A DNA stretch of 64,000 nt from an uncultured Lachnospiraceae bacterium (GTDB lineage Bacteria > Bacillota > Clostridia > Lachnospirales > Lachnospiraceae), in assembly GCA_946546945.1 (NCBI GenBank), contig CAMNOU010000014.1:23705-87704 (forward strand). The letters run 5' to 3'. Made by a program: the position numbers and the translations under genes. This document shows positions 39,131 through 47,729 of this stretch, piece by piece. Each line of letters starts with the position of its first letter. Positions within the stretch are counted from its first letter, which is position 1. A model generated the notes under the pieces. The model was given only the letters and a program-made list of their open reading frames with translations. It was not told where the DNA came from and did no database searches.

Positions 39131-39886
39131 ATGAGAAAAAAAGGATTATTTTTATTGATGATATTCGTGCTCGGAATCTTCTGTACATCCTGTCAGAAAG
39201 AAGAACAGACAGTAGATACGAAAGAAGGACTTTCTATTCTGGAAGAGATGGAACAGCAGGATGTAGCAGCGGCAGAGCAGAAGATTTCGGAAACACGTGA
39301 TCTGGCCAAAAAGGAACAGATGCAGAACATACAGCTGACAGAGGAAGAAATTGTCTCCATGAATTACAGAGATGTGTTCTCTGACAGCGTGCTCCTGGGC
39401 GATTCCATCACCTCGGAGATCGTGGAATATGGTTATCTGGATGCGGACAATGTATTTTGCAAGATCGGCATCAGTATGGTTTCTGCGGACGAGTACATAG
39501 AAAAGGCAAAAGCGGTCAATCCGAAGATCGTTTTTCTGAATTATGGTTCCAACGATATGGATACCTATCAGTATAATGAGGATCTGTTCCGGAATGCCTG
39601 CCGGAATCTTTTGGAAAAGGCAGTTGCGGCCTTCCCGGATGCACAGATCTATGTAAACTCCATTTTCCCTGTGAAGGATAACGTGATCGCAAGAGATCCC
39701 TGGCGGGAAGAGACCGCCGCCTATAATCAGATCTATCAGGAAGTCTGTCAGGAATATGGGGTCACCTTCCTGGACAACACACAGGTCGTAAAAGAGGAGT
39801 ATTATGCTCCGGACGGGATGCATTTCAATCCGGTCATGTACCCCCACTGGCTGTACAGTATGGCAAAGGGGGCCGGATTGTTATGA
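39131..39886 (+). CDS. SGNH/GDSL-family hydrolase lipoprotein
   Basis: A 251-residue exported lipoprotein. The N-terminus has two basic residues, a hydrophobic core and a lipobox ending in SC (CTSC). After a charged Glu/Gln-rich linker (residues 25-75), the SGNH fold shows LLGDSIT with the nucleophile S92, LNYGSND for block III, and DGMHFN with D228 and H231. SGNH proteins act as acyl esterases or acyltransferases. In this cassette, followed by MBOAT and DHHW genes, it probably helps to place or remove acyl groups on a surface polysaccharide. It overlaps the next gene by four bases. Confidence 0.83.
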   Translation: MRKKGLFLLMIFVLGIFCTSCQKEEQTVDTKEGLSILEEMEQQDVAAAEQKISETRDLAKKEQMQNIQLTEEEIVSMNYRDVFSDSVLLGDSITSEIVEYGYLDADNVFCKIGISMVSADEYIEKAKAVNPKIVFLNYGSNDMDTYQYNEDLFRNACRNLLEKAVAAFPDAQIYVNSIFPVKDNVIARDPWREETAAYNQIYQEVCQEYGVTFLDNTQVVKEEYYAPDGMHFNPVMYPHWLYSMAKGAGLL

Positions 39887-40347
39887 TAAGAAAGAAGAAA
39901 TATGCCGTTCTTCTGGCAATCATTGTTTTCGTAGTGATCACATTTGTGACAAACCAGGCGGGAAAGGCGCCGTTTGATTCTGTTGAGGCATCTCTGGATG
40001 CCGCTGTGGATACATCGGTGCTCGTGAAGGCTGACTCTTATGAACTGAAACGGCTGTACGGACTGAACCCCGCGGATTATGAGGGCGTGGTTCTTTACAG
40101 GGCATCCTATGCGATGTCCGCGGAGGAAGTGCTGGTGATCAAAACCGCTTCCCGGACACAGCTGGAAGAGGTACAGGCAGCCATAGACCGCAGATTGAAA
40201 AGCCGAAAAAATGATTTCGAGGGCTACCTGCCGGAGGAAGCGAAACTGATCAGCGACGCAGTCGTGCAGGTCCGGGGGAATTATATTTTTATGATTGCTT
40301 CGGCGAATCAGGATCAATATAGAAAGGTATTATTAAAAGGGTTGTAG
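39883..40347 (+). CDS. DUF4358-like membrane-anchored protein
   Basis: A 154-residue protein with one N-terminal membrane helix (about residues 7-23) and an extracellular domain with the pattern LKRLYGLNPADYEGVVLYR and MSAEEVLVIK, which I recognise as DUF4358-like. Its biochemical role is not known. Translation is coupled to the SGNH gene (ATGA overlap), and the acyltransferase begins two bases after its stop, so it is an integral part of the four-gene cassette. Confidence 0.72.
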   Translation: MIRKKKYAVLLAIIVFVVITFVTNQAGKAPFDSVEASLDAAVDTSVLVKADSYELKRLYGLNPADYEGVVLYRASYAMSAEEVLVIKTASRTQLEEVQAAIDRRLKSRKNDFEGYLPEEAKLISDAVVQVRGNYIFMIASANQDQYRKVLLKGL

Positions 40348-40349
40348 TT

Positions 40350-41750
40350 GTGCTGTTCAGTAGTATTACATTTTTGATTTTGTTTTTGCCGGTAACACTG
40401 GCCGTTTATTATCTGATCCCTGTCCGGTGGAAAAACCTGGTCCTGCTGATCGCAAGCCTGTTTTTTTATGCATGGGGCGAGCCTGTGTATGTGATCCTGA
40501 TGATCCTGACGATCGCATTCAACTATTACGCAGGGCAGGAGATCGCCTTGAAAAAAGAAGAGGGAGAGCGGCCGCTTCGCAGTCTGGTCTTTGCATTGTG
40601 TGTCAATTTCCTGATTCTCGGGTTTTTCAAATACGCCGGTTTCTTTGCCGGGATCGCAGGAACAATCCTGCACAGGGAGTTTCTGTTCCGGGAGCTGAGC
40701 CTGCCGATCGGGATTTCTTTCTATACATTTCAGGCCGTTTCCTATCTGATCGATGTATACCGGGGCGATGCGAGACTCCAGAAGAATCCGTTAAACTTTG
40801 CCCTGTACATCACGATGTTTCCGCAGCTGATCGCGGGACCGATCGTGCGTTACAGCGAGATAGAGCAGCAGCTGGACCACCGGACTCTCTCCTGGGAAAA
40901 GTTCGGTGCAGGCGCGCGCTTTTTCATCCTGGGACTTGGCAAAAAAGCAGTTCTTGCAAACGGCATCGGTGCCATTTATGAAGCGATTCACCCGCAGGTG
41001 CCGGCAAACAGCGCCGCCGGACTCGCCTGGCTGGGCGCAGTTGCTTATACATTACAGATTTATTTTGATTTCAGCGGCTATTCGGACATGGCCATCGGAC
41101 TGGGCGGCATGTTCGGATTCCGTCTCCCGGTCAATTTCCGGTATCCGTACAGATCCCTGAGCATTACGGAGTTCTGGCGCAGATGGCATATTTCTCTGAG
41201 CAGCTGGTTCCGTGAATATGTCTATATTCCCCTGGGAGGAAACAGGGTCCCTGTCGGCAGGCATATCCTGAATCTGCTGATCGTCTGGACGCTGACCGGT
41301 TTCTGGCACGGAGCTTCCTGGAATTTTATTGTCTGGGGATTCTATTACGGCATTCTGCTGATCCTGGAGAAATATGTGTGGGGCAGAGCGCTGGAACGGC
41401 TTCCGGTCTGGACAAGGCATCTTTATTCCATGGTGATCGTCGTCATCGGCTGGGTATTTTTCTTCAGTGACGACCTGGCCGGCGCTTTCCGGTATCTTCA
41501 TACGATGTTTGGCGGAGGCGGCTTCGGTTCCTGCGCGCGGCAGGTGTATTCCCTGATCGGATCGAACTGGCTGCTCTGGGCCGCCGGACTCTGTGTGGCC
41601 GTCGGACTTCCGCTGAAAATCGCGAAACGGTTCCGCGCATACCGGTTTCATCCGTATATGACGATCGCGGCCGACCTTGTGCTTTTCGCGCTGAGTATTG
41701 CCTGTCTGATCACCGATACCTTTAATCCGTTTTTATATTTCCGTTTTTAG
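40350..41750 (+). CDS. MBOAT-family O-acyltransferase (AlgI/DltB-like)
   Basis: A 466-residue polytopic membrane protein. It carries the AlgI-type MBOAT signature: LPIGISFYTFQAVSYLIDVYR, FPQLIAGPIVRY, QIYFDFSGYSDMAIG and the catalytic histidine H320 in LTGFWHGASWNF. Such proteins move acyl groups, usually acetyl, across the membrane to extracellular polysaccharides. The start is GTG at 40350, two bases after the preceding stop. The downstream DHHW protein is the typical partner that receives the acyl group. Confidence 0.92.
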   Translation: MLFSSITFLILFLPVTLAVYYLIPVRWKNLVLLIASLFFYAWGEPVYVILMILTIAFNYYAGQEIALKKEEGERPLRSLVFALCVNFLILGFFKYAGFFAGIAGTILHREFLFRELSLPIGISFYTFQAVSYLIDVYRGDARLQKNPLNFALYITMFPQLIAGPIVRYSEIEQQLDHRTLSWEKFGAGARFFILGLGKKAVLANGIGAIYEAIHPQVPANSAAGLAWLGAVAYTLQIYFDFSGYSDMAIGLGGMFGFRLPVNFRYPYRSLSITEFWRRWHISLSSWFREYVYIPLGGNRVPVGRHILNLLIVWTLTGFWHGASWNFIVWGFYYGILLILEKYVWGRALERLPVWTRHLYSMVIVVIGWVFFFSDDLAGAFRYLHTMFGGGGFGSCARQVYSLIGSNWLLWAAGLCVAVGLPLKIAKRFRAYRFHPYMTIAADLVLFALSIACLITDTFNPFLYFRF

Positions 41751-41762
41751 GAGGATACTGGT

Positions 41763-42923
41763 GTGGACGAAAACAACATTAGAAAAGAGATAAAAAGGAG
41801 AAATTATGTGTTCGGACTGATTTTTGCGGCAGTTCTGATTCTTCTTTTTTCTGTGAATCTGATTACAAAAGACAAAGAGGCTTCGGAACTGGAAAACCGT
41901 TCTCTGCAGCAGCGCCCGTCCATGACCTGGCAGGGGATCCGTTCCGGCAGCTATATGGACCGGTTTGAATCCTGGATGGCGGATCAGTTCGCCGGCCGGA
42001 ATGCCTGGCGGAGAATCTATACGGTATGCCGGAGCGTCGGCGGAAGCCGGATGGAAAACGGCGTCATCGTCGGGAAACAGGGGCAGCTGATGGAGGATAT
42101 AGCCGTACCATCCGGGGATCTGCTGAATGAGGATATGGAAGGATTCCGGCATCTGGTCGAAGCAAAACCGGATGTGAAGGTGTCTGTGCTTCTGGTGCCG
42201 GACGCAGCATCGATCATGAAGGACAGGATCGCGCGGCGTGTTGTGGAAGCCGACCAGCAGGCTTTGTTTGAACAGGTGCATGGGATGCTCCCGCAGCAGG
42301 TGGTCTGGCTTGACGGGACCTCGGCCATGCAAAAACACGCACAGGAAAAGCTGTACTATCTGACAGATCATCACTGGACGAGCAGGGGGGCCTATGATAT
42401 GTTCCTGGAAACCGCCGAACAGCTTGAGCTGCCGGATCCGCAGGGGACGGATTACCGGGTCTATCCGGTAACCGATTCCTTTAACGGAACCCTGTCCGGC
42501 ATGAGCGGGCATTGTCTGGATGAGAAAGAAGTGATCGATGTCTATCTTCCGGAGAAAAAGATCCCTTATGTGGTGACTTATGTGGAAGAGCAGGAAAAGA
42601 CGGCATCCCTGTACCGGACCGCTCCGCTGGAGACAAAAGACAAATACGCGGTATTCCTGGGAGGGAATTATTCCAGAATCGTCATTGATACCGCGGCGGA
42701 ACCGGAGAGGACACTGCTCCTCGTCAAAGACTCTTTTGCCAATAGCTTTGTTCCCTTTCTGATCCCGTACTTCCGTAAGATCGTCATGGTGGACCCGCGC
42801 TATTATACCGGATCCATGAAGGAGCTCCTGAACAGTTACAGTGTGACGGATGTTCTGTTTTTATACAGCGGGAATACCTTTTTTCAGGATACCAATCTGT
42901 CCGGGTTCCTTCTGGCAGAATAA
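41763..42923 (+). CDS. DHHW-family protein (AlgJ/AlgX-like acetyl transfer partner)
   Basis: A 386-residue protein with one N-terminal membrane anchor (residues 16-33) and an extracellular SGNH-like domain. The defining motif TDHHWTSRGAYDMF contains D202, H203 and H204; a serine-containing LLVKDSFANSFVPFL near residue 325 would be the nucleophile block. AlgJ/AlgX and PatB relatives hand acetyl groups from the MBOAT protein to polysaccharide. The start is GTG at 41763 after AGGAGG. Its stop lies 13 bases from the end of the convergent protease gene. Confidence 0.87.
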   Translation: MDENNIRKEIKRRNYVFGLIFAAVLILLFSVNLITKDKEASELENRSLQQRPSMTWQGIRSGSYMDRFESWMADQFAGRNAWRRIYTVCRSVGGSRMENGVIVGKQGQLMEDIAVPSGDLLNEDMEGFRHLVEAKPDVKVSVLLVPDAASIMKDRIARRVVEADQQALFEQVHGMLPQQVVWLDGTSAMQKHAQEKLYYLTDHHWTSRGAYDMFLETAEQLELPDPQGTDYRVYPVTDSFNGTLSGMSGHCLDEKEVIDVYLPEKKIPYVVTYVEEQEKTASLYRTAPLETKDKYAVFLGGNYSRIVIDTAAEPERTLLLVKDSFANSFVPFLIPYFRKIVMVDPRYYTGSMKELLNSYSVTDVLFLYSGNTFFQDTNLSGFLLAE

Positions 42924-42936
42924 ACAGGGCTCCTCT

Positions 42937-44739
42937 TTATTCAGAAGGAAAGCTTTCGGACAGACACAGTGTGCCCCACCCGGCAAAGGGATTGGGGAAC
43001 ACGGGAGCGGAAGAACCAGGCACTGCGAGATTCCGTTTGGCTCCCCGTTTCAGATATGCCTTCACCTTTTCTCCATACAGATACGGATCGCGGCCCAGTG
43101 CGATGCCCCATTCCATAAGAAGCGCGGCGGCCCCGGTCACAAAGGGAGCGGCCATGGAAGTCCCGCTTTTTGCGGTATAGCCGCCGCCCGGGGCGCAGGA
43201 AATGATGTTCACGCCCGGCGCTGCCAGATCCGGCTTGATCTGACGGGCTCCCCGGGTATATCCGCGGCCGGAAAAAGAGGCATAGTTATTGAACACCGGG
43301 TCGTACGCGCCCGCAGAGATGACTTTGGACGCTGTAGAAGGAATGGTCAGGGTCGTCTCCTCACTGGGGTACAGAAAACCTGTTCCCGATGAGAGAGAAG
43401 CTGCGCCCGGCAGCCAGAGATCGCAGGTCCCGTCAACGATCTCCCGCGGCAGGAGAATGATTTCCCAGAGACCGGATGTGAGATAGGATCCTTCCGGAAG
43501 AAAGTCGATGCAGATCTCCTGTGAAGTACTGTAAGGGCGCGGGGAACCGTAATAAACCAGAAGACTGGTCCCGGAAGAATGCAGACGCTGCACAGGTACG
43601 GAAGGGCCCAGCGGAGCGGAAAGAGTACCGTCAGGGAATCGGATGCGGATTTCGAATATGTCCGTGTAGGATTTCCAGATCTGAAGAGTCAGTGCGGGCT
43701 CAAAGTTTCCCACTGAAAAAGGAATCGTGACAGAGTCCGCAGAACGGCCCGTATAGAAGGTGCCGGGCGGAAGCTTTTCTGCTGCGTGTGTGCGGGAGGC
43801 GCCTTCATTACCGGTCCCTGTTACGATGACAGATTTCCAATAAGAGGATACAGCACTCAGGTACGTTTCGACGAGAGAGGTGCCGTCATGGGAGCCGTCA
43901 TTGGTTCCCAGGCTGAGATTGACAGCCACGGGGAGCCTGCGTTCCCGGGCTTTTCGAAGTACATAATCGACAGCAGCCATCAGGCCGGTCGTCCGCGCAT
44001 ATGTGTCGGAGCCGGCGTTTTTTAATTTGACGATCAGCAGCGTGGATTCAGATGCAATGCCCCGGTAGAGACCGTCAGAAGCCCGCCCGTTCCCCGCGCA
44101 GATTCCGGCAACATGTGTTCCGTGACCGCTGAGATCGCGGCTGGGCACGATTTGCTCACGCGCGGACAGGGAGGATTGCGAAAGAGCGAGATTGATCTGC
44201 GTATCTGTGAAAATGCGGCCCAGCTCCTGATCCCACAGTTCCGCGATCCTGGTGGAACCGTCTTCTCTGCAAAAATCAGGATGCGCATAATCGATGCCGG
44301 AGTCAATCACCGCAATCAGGATGTTTTTTCCGAAAAGGCTTTGCGGTCCATCCTTACCGGTGACAGGGGAGAAACCTGGCGTCTGCAGGGGAGTCACACA
44401 GGAAGCCGTGCGCCCGTTCCGGATGGAATAGAGAAGCCGTTTTGGCTTTTCAATATATTCGATCTCCGGTCTTTCCGAAAGCGTATCGATGGCATCCTGC
44501 GGGACGCTCAGGATGGCATATCCGTTCAGAAGCGGCCTGACTTCGATCCCGAAGAGCGCATCATCAGGATCCGAAATGGCTTTTCTGATTGCATCCAGTC
44601 CGTCCGAAGACTTTACGATCAGCTGCCAGGTATCTTTGGAATGATCAAAGCCAACATCCAGTACACGTGACTTTTCGCGCTCGGAAGCAGTGGCATTCAG
44701 AGCCATATTTAACAGGTTATCCAGTTTTTCATTGTTCAT
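42937..44739 (-). CDS. Subtilisin-family (S8) serine protease without signal peptide, Csp-like
   Basis: A 600-residue subtilase with an intact triad: Asp in VIDSGIDYAHPD (about residue 145), His in GHGTHVAG (about 206) and Ser in SGTSMAAP (about 525). A roughly 130-residue N-terminal region resembles a prodomain, and a large beta-rich insertion separates the His and Ser motifs. No signal peptide or membrane segment is visible. This architecture resembles the clostridial Csp family, some members of which activate the cortex hydrolase SleC during spore germination, so a spore-related role is possible but unproven. It is convergent with the acylation cassette. Confidence 0.85.
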   Translation of the reverse strand: MNNEKLDNLLNMALNATASEREKSRVLDVGFDHSKDTWQLIVKSSDGLDAIRKAISDPDDALFGIEVRPLLNGYAILSVPQDAIDTLSERPEIEYIEKPKRLLYSIRNGRTASCVTPLQTPGFSPVTGKDGPQSLFGKNILIAVIDSGIDYAHPDFCREDGSTRIAELWDQELGRIFTDTQINLALSQSSLSAREQIVPSRDLSGHGTHVAGICAGNGRASDGLYRGIASESTLLIVKLKNAGSDTYARTTGLMAAVDYVLRKARERRLPVAVNLSLGTNDGSHDGTSLVETYLSAVSSYWKSVIVTGTGNEGASRTHAAEKLPPGTFYTGRSADSVTIPFSVGNFEPALTLQIWKSYTDIFEIRIRFPDGTLSAPLGPSVPVQRLHSSGTSLLVYYGSPRPYSTSQEICIDFLPEGSYLTSGLWEIILLPREIVDGTCDLWLPGAASLSSGTGFLYPSEETTLTIPSTASKVISAGAYDPVFNNYASFSGRGYTRGARQIKPDLAAPGVNIISCAPGGGYTAKSGTSMAAPFVTGAAALLMEWGIALGRDPYLYGEKVKAYLKRGAKRNLAVPGSSAPVFPNPFAGWGTLCLSESFPSE

Positions 44740-44915
44740 CTTTTACAGCTTTCCTGATCCCGGTCCGGATCCCTGCACGTCCTCGTGCGCCGTATCCGTT
44801 TTTTCTATTGTATGCAGGAGGTACCGGATGGTGACCTGCCGCCGGCTTGCATCCGGAGCACATCTATATTATAATAGGCAAAAATAAATCAATGACAACA
44901 GAGTGGAAATAAGAT

Positions 44916-47528
44916 ATGAGAAGACTGATCACAGGTATTTTGGCTCACGTGGATGCCGGTAAAACGACGCTCTCCGAGAGCCTTTTATTTGTTTCCGGGC
45001 GTATCCGGAAACTCGGAAATGTAGATACAAAGGATGCTTTTTTAGATACGGACGAGCTTGAACGCGCCAGGGGAATTACGATTTTTTCCAAGCAGGCAGG
45101 TTTTGTCTGGAAGGATACAGAGATTACGATTCTGGACACGCCGGGACATGTGGATTTCTCAGCGGAAATGGAGCGCACTTTAAACGTTCTGGATTATGCG
45201 ATTCTGGTTGTGTCCGCCCCGGATGGCGTGCAGGGACATACGCAGACTCTCTGGGAGCTTTTGAAGCGATATGATATCCCGGTATTTTTGTTTATCAATA
45301 AGATGGATCAGCCGGATACAGATCAGGAACGGATTCAGACGGAGCTGAAAAAGCGCCTGGATGACGGGTGCGTGGATTTTACACCGGTGATGTCAAAAGA
45401 GCTGCGTACAGAGACAATGGAGGATATTGCTTCCTGTGATGAAGCGGTGATGGAGTCTTATTTTGAGACCGGCACCGTGACGGATGCGCAGATCCGCCGT
45501 CTGATATGGGAAAGAAAACTGTTCCCGTGTTTTTACGGTTCGGCGCTTCGCGTCAGCGGGATCGAAGAATTCCTGGACGGGTTTGCGGCATATACGATCT
45601 CTAAACAGTATCCGGATACGTTCGGCGCAAAAATCTTCAAGATCTCGAGAGATGAAAAAGGGAACCGTCTGACACATATGAAAATTACAGGCGGTGTTCT
45701 GAGGCCGAAGATGCTTTTGTCAAACCGGAGGGAGGGAGCTGGTTCCGGGAGTGAGTTCTGGGAAGAGAAGGTCAATCAGATCCGTCTGTATAACGGTGAA
45801 AAATTTGAGGCTCTGCAGGAGGCTCCGGCCGGCATGGTGTGTGCCGTGACCGGTTTGTCCGCGGCCTGGCCAGGACAGGGTCTGGGATTTGAGTCTGAGG
45901 CGGGGCTGCCGCTTTTGGAGCCGGTCCTTTCCCGGCAGATCATCCTGCCGGAGGGAACAGATGCCGGAACGATGCTGCCAAAGCTTCGTATGCTGGAAGA
46001 AGAACAGCCGGAGCTGCACATTGTATGGGATGAACGCCTGCAGGAGATCCAGGCACAGGTGATGGGTGAAGTGCAGATTGAGATCCTGAGCAGTCTGATC
46101 CGCAGCCGGTTTCATACAGAAGTAACCTTCGGGCCGGGGCATATTGTCTATAAAGAAACCATCGCCGCTCCGGTGGAGGGGGTCGGACATTTTGAACCGC
46201 TCCGCCATTATGCCGAAGTCCATCTTTTGCTGGAGCCGCTGCCGAGGGGAAGCGGTCTGGAGTTCGGCGCTGACTGCAGTGAGGATGTCCTTGACAGAAA
46301 CTGGCAGCGTCTGATCGTTACGCATCTCGGAGAGAAGACCCACAGGGGCGTTCTGACCAGATCGGCGATCACGGACATGCGCATAACGGTGATTGCAGGG
46401 AAGGCGCATCCAAAGCATACAGAAGGCGGTGATTTCCGAAAGGCGACATACCGTGCCGTCCGCCAGGGACTGATGGAAGCGGAAAATGTGCTGCTGGAGC
46501 CCTATTATGATTTCAGACTGCAGATACCGGTCTCTGCCATCGGACGGGCCATGACAGATATCGAAAAGATGAACGGACATTGCGATCCTCCGGTCACAGA
46601 GGGAGAAAATGCGGTTCTGACCGGGTATGCGCCGGTCGTATGTATGCAGGATTACAAACAGGAGGTCAATGCCTACACCAGAGGATTCGGGAGATTGTCT
46701 TTTTCTGTGCGAGGGTACGAAGAATGTCACAACCCGGAGGAAGTCATCGAAAAAACGGGATACGATCCGGAAGCAGACTCCTGGAATACAGCCGATTCCG
46801 TTTTCTGTGCCCGCGGATCCGGTTTTATTGTGCCCTGGTATGAGGTCCGGCAGTACATGCATGTGGAGAGCCCTCTGCATGCAGGATCCGGAGAGGAGGA
46901 CCGGGCAGAAACAGCGGACGGTTTGCGTTCTTCGCGCACGGTATCGGAGGAATGGATCGGGACCGAGGAAGTGGATGCCATCCTTGCTTCGGCCGGAAGC
47001 GCGAACCGCGGAGGGAAAAACGCCCGGCGAAAGGGAGTGATTCCCAGAAGCAGAAAAGAAACCATTGCTCCGGTGACCAGAACCTTCAGGCCGAAGCCGC
47101 CCCGGGACGAGTATCTGCTTGTGGACGGCTACAATATCATTTATGCCTGGGAAGAACTGCATGCGCTCGCCCGGGACAGCATGGACGCGGCCCGCGGCAT
47201 GCTCATGGATGAACTGTGCAATTATCAGGGCTATAAGAAAATGAATTTGATTGTTGTCTTTGACGCCTATCGGGTAAAAGGACACCAGACAGAAGTGACC
47301 GACTATCACAATATCCATGTTGTCTTTACGAAAGAGGCAGAGACAGCGGATCAGTATATAGAAAAATTCGCGCATGAAAACACAAAAAAATACGATGTGA
47401 CGGTTGCTACCTCGGATGGACTCGAACAGGTCATCATCCGCGGAGAGGGCTGCAGGCTTTTATCGGCCAGAGATCTGAAGGCGGAGATTGAAATGGTGAA
47501 GGAGTCGATCCGCAGAGAATATTTGTGA
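44916..47528 (+). CDS. TetM/EF-G-like translational GTPase fused to a C-terminal NYN (YacP/Rae1-like) nuclease domain
   Basis: An 870-residue protein. Residues 1-650 follow the ribosomal-protection/EF-G plan: G1 AHVDAGKTT (10-18), G2-region ARGITI, G3 DTPGH, G4 NKMD, then EF-G domains II-V. The domain IV tip reads TEGGDF where TetM has STPADF, so tetracycline resistance cannot be assumed. After a charged linker (650-728), residues 730-870 form a NYN/PIN domain starting LLVDGYNIIYAWEEL, with acidic residues D737, D783, D812 and D834 at the expected active-site positions. YacP/Rae1 in Bacillus is a ribosome A-site mRNA endonuclease, so the fusion suggests a GTPase that brings a nuclease to the ribosome. 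TetM-type resistance alone is the alternative reading. Confidence 0.83.
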   Translation: MRRLITGILAHVDAGKTTLSESLLFVSGRIRKLGNVDTKDAFLDTDELERARGITIFSKQAGFVWKDTEITILDTPGHVDFSAEMERTLNVLDYAILVVSAPDGVQGHTQTLWELLKRYDIPVFLFINKMDQPDTDQERIQTELKKRLDDGCVDFTPVMSKELRTETMEDIASCDEAVMESYFETGTVTDAQIRRLIWERKLFPCFYGSALRVSGIEEFLDGFAAYTISKQYPDTFGAKIFKISRDEKGNRLTHMKITGGVLRPKMLLSNRREGAGSGSEFWEEKVNQIRLYNGEKFEALQEAPAGMVCAVTGLSAAWPGQGLGFESEAGLPLLEPVLSRQIILPEGTDAGTMLPKLRMLEEEQPELHIVWDERLQEIQAQVMGEVQIEILSSLIRSRFHTEVTFGPGHIVYKETIAAPVEGVGHFEPLRHYAEVHLLLEPLPRGSGLEFGADCSEDVLDRNWQRLIVTHLGEKTHRGVLTRSAITDMRITVIAGKAHPKHTEGGDFRKATYRAVRQGLMEAENVLLEPYYDFRLQIPVSAIGRAMTDIEKMNGHCDPPVTEGENAVLTGYAPVVCMQDYKQEVNAYTRGFGRLSFSVRGYEECHNPEEVIEKTGYDPEADSWNTADSVFCARGSGFIVPWYEVRQYMHVESPLHAGSGEEDRAETADGLRSSRTVSEEWIGTEEVDAILASAGSANRGGKNARRKGVIPRSRKETIAPVTRTFRPKPPRDEYLLVDGYNIIYAWEELHALARDSMDAARGMLMDELCNYQGYKKMNLIVVFDAYRVKGHQTEVTDYHNIHVVFTKEAETADQYIEKFAHENTKKYDVTVATSDGLEQVIIRGEGCRLLSARDLKAEIEMVKESIRREYL

Positions 47529-47534
47529 TCATTC

Positions 47535-47598
47535 ATCTCAGTGTGAGAGACCCACGCTGAGATAAACGCTCCGCGAGGATGCGCAGGAATTCGGGTCG
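47535..47598. repeat. Dispersed palindromic repeat, copy 3 (composite)
   Basis: ATCTCAGTGTG and CACGCTGAGAT (one G-T pair) form a hairpin at 47535-47563; the left arm matches 29667-29688. It is followed by CGCTCCGCGAGGA and GCGCAGGAATTCGGGTC, which resemble the repeat at 27007-27044 read on the minus strand. Confidence 0.7.
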
Positions 47599-47647
47599 GA
47601 AACAGTACTGAATTCACGAAAAGTTCACAGATCCCGGGATTTTCCTC

Positions 47648-47676
47648 TTGAAAAAAGAGATAAAGTATTATATCAT
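47648..47676 (+). promoter_or_regulatory. lon promoter
   Basis: TTGAAA at 47648-47653 and TATCAT at 47671-47676 with a 17-base spacer. The start point would fall just before the CIRCE-like operator. Confidence 0.75.
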
Positions 47677-47686
47677 AAATATGATA

Positions 47687-47713
47687 TTAGCACTCAATTC
47701 AAGAGACTGCTAA
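47687..47713. promoter_or_regulatory. CIRCE operator (HrcA site) of lon
   Basis: TTAGCACTC at 47687-47695, nine-base spacer, GACTGCTAA at 47705-47713: one mismatch from consensus. Its position relative to the promoter is the same as in groESL (17027-17053). Confidence 0.88.
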
Positions 47714-47729
47714 CAAAGGAGGGACACGA

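Noticed and set aside
45720..47375. A 551-residue open frame opposite the GTPase-nuclease gene
   Set aside because: It has no domain signature and is rich in Cys, His and Arg as expected for a shadow frame. The plus-strand frame carries all GTPase and nuclease motifs.
44916..47528. Tetracycline-resistance gene tet(M/O/W) acquired by transfer
   Set aside because: The protein is much longer, has a fused nuclease domain, a different domain IV loop and sits among housekeeping genes with no mobile-element marks.
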